Assembly: GCF_020424085.1 (NCBI RefSeq)
Contig: NZ_CP080203.1
Location: forward strand, 2,976,001-3,040,000
Direction: 5' to 3'
Length of the DNA: 64,000 bases
From: Mycetocola spongiae
GTDB taxonomy: Bacteria > Actinomycetota > Actinomycetes > Actinomycetales > Microbacteriaceae
Positions 61,147 through 64,000 of the stretch are shown piece after piece. Within the stretch, counting starts at the first letter, position 1; the number at the start of each line of letters is the position of its first letter. Under the pieces are notes generated by a model, which saw only the letters and a list, made by a program, of their open reading frames with translations, was not told where the DNA came from and ran no database searches. Both the position numbers and the translations under genes were made by a program.

Positions 61147-62076
61147 ATGGCTAGGTTTATCTTTTTCCGCATTCTTCAGGCCATTCCGGTATTTTTGGGA
61201 ACCACGTTCCTGATCTACTTCATGGTCTTCTCCATGCCCGGCGATCCGATTCTTGCCCTCTTCGGCGATCGGACGCCCAGCCCCGTGCTCCTCGAGCAGC
61301 TGCGGGCGCAGTACCACCTGGACCAGCCGTTTATCGTCCAGTACCTCTACTACATCGGTGGAATTTTCCAGGGTGACTTCGGAGTCTCGTATTCCGGTCA
61401 GCCCGTGGCCGAGATCCTCGCCGCCACGTTCCCCGTGACCCTGCGCCTCGCGCTCCTCGCACTCATTTTTGAGATGATCTTTGGAATTGGCCTCGGCCTG
61501 CTCAGCGGTCTGCGCAAGGGCGGCACGCTCGACTCGCTGGTGCTGGCACTGAGCCTCGTGCTGATCTCCCTCCCGATCTTCGTGATCGCGTTTGTCTTGC
61601 AATACTTCCTCGGCATTCAGTGGGGTCTCTTCCGTGTCACGGTGGGCCCCGGCGCCCCGTGGGCGGATCTGGTTCTCCCCGCTATCGTGCTGGCCACGGC
61701 CAGCTTTGCCCAGATCGTGCGACTGACCCGTTCCTCCGTGATCGAGACATCCGGAATGGACTTCGTGCGCACCGCGTACGGTAAGGGCCTGTCCCGGGGA
61801 CGCGTTGTTCCCGTTCACATCCTCCGCAACTCGCTGATTCCCGTCGTGACCTATCTGGGTACCGACCTCGGAATCATGATCGTCGGCGCCACCGTCACCG
61901 AGGGAATCTTCAACGTTCCCGGTGTGGGACGCACGCTGTTCAAGGCGATTGGCCAGAGCCAGGGACCCACCGTTGTGTCCTTCGTGACGGTCATGGTGTT
62001 GCTCTACCTCGTGGTCAACCTCGTGGTTGACCTGCTCTATGCCGTGCTCGACCCAAGGATCCGGTATGTCAAATAA
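61147..62076 (+). CDS. ABC transporter permease, DppB/OppB type
   Basis: 309-aa inner-membrane permease with six transmembrane segments. The first is at the N-terminus (FIFFRILQAIPVFLGTTFLIYFMVF). The EAA loop that contacts the ATPase is visible: ETSGMDFVRTAYGKGLSRGRVVPVHILRNSLIPVV in pieces. It imports peptides or similar solutes with its partner at 62066. The weak start ATG 61147 has only GAGATA upstream. It overlaps the next gene by 11 nt. Confidence 0.94.
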   Translation: MARFIFFRILQAIPVFLGTTFLIYFMVFSMPGDPILALFGDRTPSPVLLEQLRAQYHLDQPFIVQYLYYIGGIFQGDFGVSYSGQPVAEILAATFPVTLRLALLALIFEMIFGIGLGLLSGLRKGGTLDSLVLALSLVLISLPIFVIAFVLQYFLGIQWGLFRVTVGPGAPWADLVLPAIVLATASFAQIVRLTRSSVIETSGMDFVRTAYGKGLSRGRVVPVHILRNSLIPVVTYLGTDLGIMIVGATVTEGIFNVPGVGRTLFKAIGQSQGPTVVSFVTVMVLLYLVVNLVVDLLYAVLDPRIRYVK

Positions 62077-63019
62077 TGAATATACGCCCGGACCCGGGCA
62101 CTACGTCGCGCCGCTGGAGGAAACCCCCCTCCTCGCCGTTGACTCCGTAAAGATCGACGATAAGCCCAGCAACCTGTGGCGCGATGCGTGGCGCGATCTG
62201 CGTGGCCGGATTTCCTTCTGGGTATCCGCCGTGCTGATCCTGCTGGTGCTTATTGTGGCCGTGTTCCCGGGCCTGTTCACGTCGGTGAGCCCCACCGCCT
62301 GTGACCTGAACTCGAGCAACGCCGGCCCCGAGGCCGGCCACCTGCTGGGCTTCACCCGTCAGGGCTGTGACATCTACTCGCGCATCATCTACGGCACCGG
62401 AACCTCGGTCACCGTGGGTCTGATCGTGACCGTGCTGATCACCGGCCTCGGCCTGCTCTTCGGCTCGCTGGCTGGATATTATGGCGGACTCGTGGACTCG
62501 ATCCTCTCCCGCGTGGGAGATATCTTCTTCTCGATTCCCTATATCCTCGCCGCCGTAGTTGTGATGTCGGTTCTCGCCCAGTACCGCAACGTCTGGGTGA
62601 TCTCGCTCGCGATTGGTCTCTTCGCCTGGCCCTCCCTGGCGCGCGTGCTGCGCGCCGAGATTATGCGGGTAAAGCAGGCCGATTATGTCACCGCGGCCGT
62701 GGCCATCGGTGTGTCCCGCTTTAAGATCCTGATGCGTCACGTGATGCCGAACTCGATCTCCCCGGTCATCGTGATCACCACGATCTCGCTGTCCTCGGCG
62801 ATCGTGGCCGAGGCCACGCTGTCGTTCCTGGGTGTGGGTCTTCCCCCGTCGGTCATGTCCTGGGGTAACGATATTGGCCAGGCCCAGACCACGCTGCGTA
62901 CCGCACCGATGGCCCTGATCTACCCGTCCATCGCCCTGTCGCTCACCGTTCTGGCGTTTATTCTCCTCGGTGAGACGATCAGCGACGCACTCAACCCGAA
63001 GGCGAGGGCACGTCGATGA
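62066..63019 (+). CDS. ABC transporter permease, DppC/OppC type
   Basis: 317-aa permease partner. A hydrophilic N-terminus of about 50 residues (with LWRDAWRDLRGRISFW) precedes the first membrane segment. The periplasmic loop HLLGFTRQGCDIYSRIIYGTGTSVTVGL and the EAA loop AEIMRVKQADYVTAAVAIGVSRFKILMRHVMPNSISPVIV (in pieces) are typical of DppC. ATG 62066 has AAGGA 7 nt upstream and lies within the end of the previous gene. The stop overlaps the ATPase start by 4 nt. Confidence 0.94.
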   Translation: MSNNEYTPGPGHYVAPLEETPLLAVDSVKIDDKPSNLWRDAWRDLRGRISFWVSAVLILLVLIVAVFPGLFTSVSPTACDLNSSNAGPEAGHLLGFTRQGCDIYSRIIYGTGTSVTVGLIVTVLITGLGLLFGSLAGYYGGLVDSILSRVGDIFFSIPYILAAVVVMSVLAQYRNVWVISLAIGLFAWPSLARVLRAEIMRVKQADYVTAAVAIGVSRFKILMRHVMPNSISPVIVITTISLSSAIVAEATLSFLGVGLPPSVMSWGNDIGQAQTTLRTAPMALIYPSIALSLTVLAFILLGETISDALNPKARARR

Positions 63020-64000
63020 GCGAGCCTCTTCTGCAGATCCGCGATCTTGAGATCAGCTTCCGCACCCAGAGCGGCCCGGTAAAGGCCGTTCGCGGTGTGA
63101 GCTTCGACCTCAACGCGGGCGATACCCTCGCCATCGTGGGTGAGTCCGGTTCGGGCAAGTCCACGACCGCCACGTCGATCATCAACCTGTTGCCCGGCAA
63201 CGGTGAGGTGACCGGCGGATCGATTAAATTCGACGGCAAGGAGCTCACCACGATGTCCCGCAAGGACATGGAGACGCTCCGCGGACGCGAGATCGGTTTT
63301 GTCCCGCAGGACCCGATGTCCAACCTCAACCCCGTCTGGAGCATCGGCTTCCAGGTGGAGGAGGCCGTGCGTGCCAACGGCATCGCCACCGGTCGCAAGG
63401 CCGTGAAGGCCCGCGCGATCGAGGTGCTGAAGGAGGCCGGCCTCGCCGATGCCGACCGCCGCATGAAGCAGTACCCCCACCAGTTCTCGGGCGGTATGCG
63501 TCAGCGTGTGCTGATCGGTATGGGCCTCTCGGCCAACCCGAAGCTCCTGATCGCCGATGAGCCCACGTCCGCGCTGGACGTGACCGTGCAGCGCGTGATC
63601 CTGGACCACCTGGAGACGCTCACGCGCGACCTGGGCACCGCCCTGATCTTCATCACCCACGACCTCGGCCTGGCCGCGGAGCGGGCGAAGAACCTCGTGG
63701 TGATGTACAAGGGCAAGATTGTCGAATCGGGCCCGTCCATCGACATCCTGCAAAACCCGCAGCACCCGTATACCAAGCGCCTGGTGGCGGCCGCACCGAG
63801 CCTGGCCTCGCGCCGGATTCAGTCGGCCGAGGCCGAGCTGCACAGCCTGGACTACGAGGCAGCGACCGGCACGATCGACTTCGACCTGGTGGCCCAGGCC
63901 GCCGAGCGCGCCGAGGCCAAGAAGGCCGCCCCGACCAAGCCCAATGCCATCGAGATCGATAACGTCACCAAGGTGTTTAAGATCCGGCAGGGAAGCGGTC
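63016..64000 (+). CDS. ABC transporter ATP-binding protein, DppD-DppF fusion type (cut by window end)
   Basis: At least 328 residues, open at the window edge. The first ATPase domain is complete: MSEPLLQIRDLEISFRT start, Walker A GESGSGKST, Q-loop FVPQDPMSNLNP, ABC signature FSGGMRQRV, Walker B LLIADEPTSALD and H-loop FITHDLG, then the oligopeptide-type QNPQHPYTKRL extension. A linker rich in Ala/Glu/Lys leads to a new domain start, AIEIDNVTKVFKIRQGSG, so it is probably the fused two-domain form common in actinobacteria. The ATG overlaps the permease stop. Confidence 0.92.
   Translation, partial: MSEPLLQIRDLEISFRTQSGPVKAVRGVSFDLNAGDTLAIVGESGSGKSTTATSIINLLPGNGEVTGGSIKFDGKELTTMSRKDMETLRGREIGFVPQDPMSNLNPVWSIGFQVEEAVRANGIATGRKAVKARAIEVLKEAGLADADRRMKQYPHQFSGGMRQRVLIGMGLSANPKLLIADEPTSALDVTVQRVILDHLETLTRDLGTALIFITHDLGLAAERAKNLVVMYKGKIVESGPSIDILQNPQHPYTKRLVAAAPSLASRRIQSAEAELHSLDYEAATGTIDFDLVAQAAERAEAKKAAPTKPNAIEIDNVTKVFKIRQGSG

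Overview
The window is 64 kb of high-GC chromosome with short operons, GTG starts, frequent ATGA start/stop overlaps and G-rich start-proximal sequences. Its gene content is actinobacterial: a mycothiol conjugate amidase, DUF501 and DUF4307 proteins, a SigK/RskA pair with DipZ and a fasciclin lipoprotein, and a DUF6264-type protein behind ispH. Together these suggest the order Micrococcales, most probably Microbacteriaceae; the genus cannot be told from the sequence. Most of the window is ordinary chromosome. The accessory features are one low-GC islet and several tandem-repeat loci.

Layout. 1-12 kb: GNAT acetyltransferase, NhaA, aldehyde dehydrogenase-mazG, hisS, eno, ftsB-DUF501, a type II NADH dehydrogenase with an Ala/Lys/Pro tail, a tRNA with anticodon UAA, an ABM-domain protein, an ankyrin lipoprotein and an alpha/beta hydrolase. 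12-23 kb: an actinobacterial-type DNA polymerase A, a large Ig-like membrane protein, lemA-htpX, an AI-2E family exporter, ilvA, greA, DUF4307, and mca with a small membrane protein. 23-27.5 kb: fasciclin lipoprotein divergent from dipZ-sigK-rskA, with a shared non-housekeeping promoter motif in front of both divergent genes. 27.5-31 kb: hemolysin III, uppS, a class V aminotransferase and a SIMPL protein.

31-33 kb holds a prepilin peptidase gene swollen by 15-bp coding repeats, followed by a 17-bp tandem array. 33-37.3 kb is the leftward operon xseA-xseB-DUF4245-carbonic anhydrase-fumC. 37.4-43 kb carries ispH with a membrane protein, class II aldolase and two GlpX-type fructose-1,6-bisphosphatases. 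42.9-43.8 kb is an A-depleted 23-bp minisatellite, open in all six frames and therefore not reliably coding. 44-47.7 kb: rmuC (with a hexanucleotide microsatellite), a GntR regulator and ychF. 47.7-49 kb is a low-GC islet encoding a two-TM receiver-domain protein. 49-50.8 kb: an NAD(P)H oxidoreductase divergent from an HxlR regulator, and a lipoprotein.

50.8-56.4 kb is a tightly overlapped de novo NAD operon: NUDIX regulator-nadA-nadB-nadC-cysteine desulfurase. A palindrome lies at the regulator start. 56.5-64 kb has two paralogous peptide-type solute-binding lipoproteins around a CPBP protease. The second one leads a Dpp/Opp-like ABC operon (binding protein, two permeases and a fused ATPase cut by the window end).

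Themes: many genes appear leaderless, with a -10-like hexamer about 6 nt before the start codon, often through the string GGGGGC. In-frame tandem repeats (6, 15, 24 and 66 bp) recur inside coding sequences. The best candidates for something little described are the repeat-built prepilin peptidase, the six-frame-open minisatellite, the receiver-protein islet and the short-variable-arm UAA tRNA.
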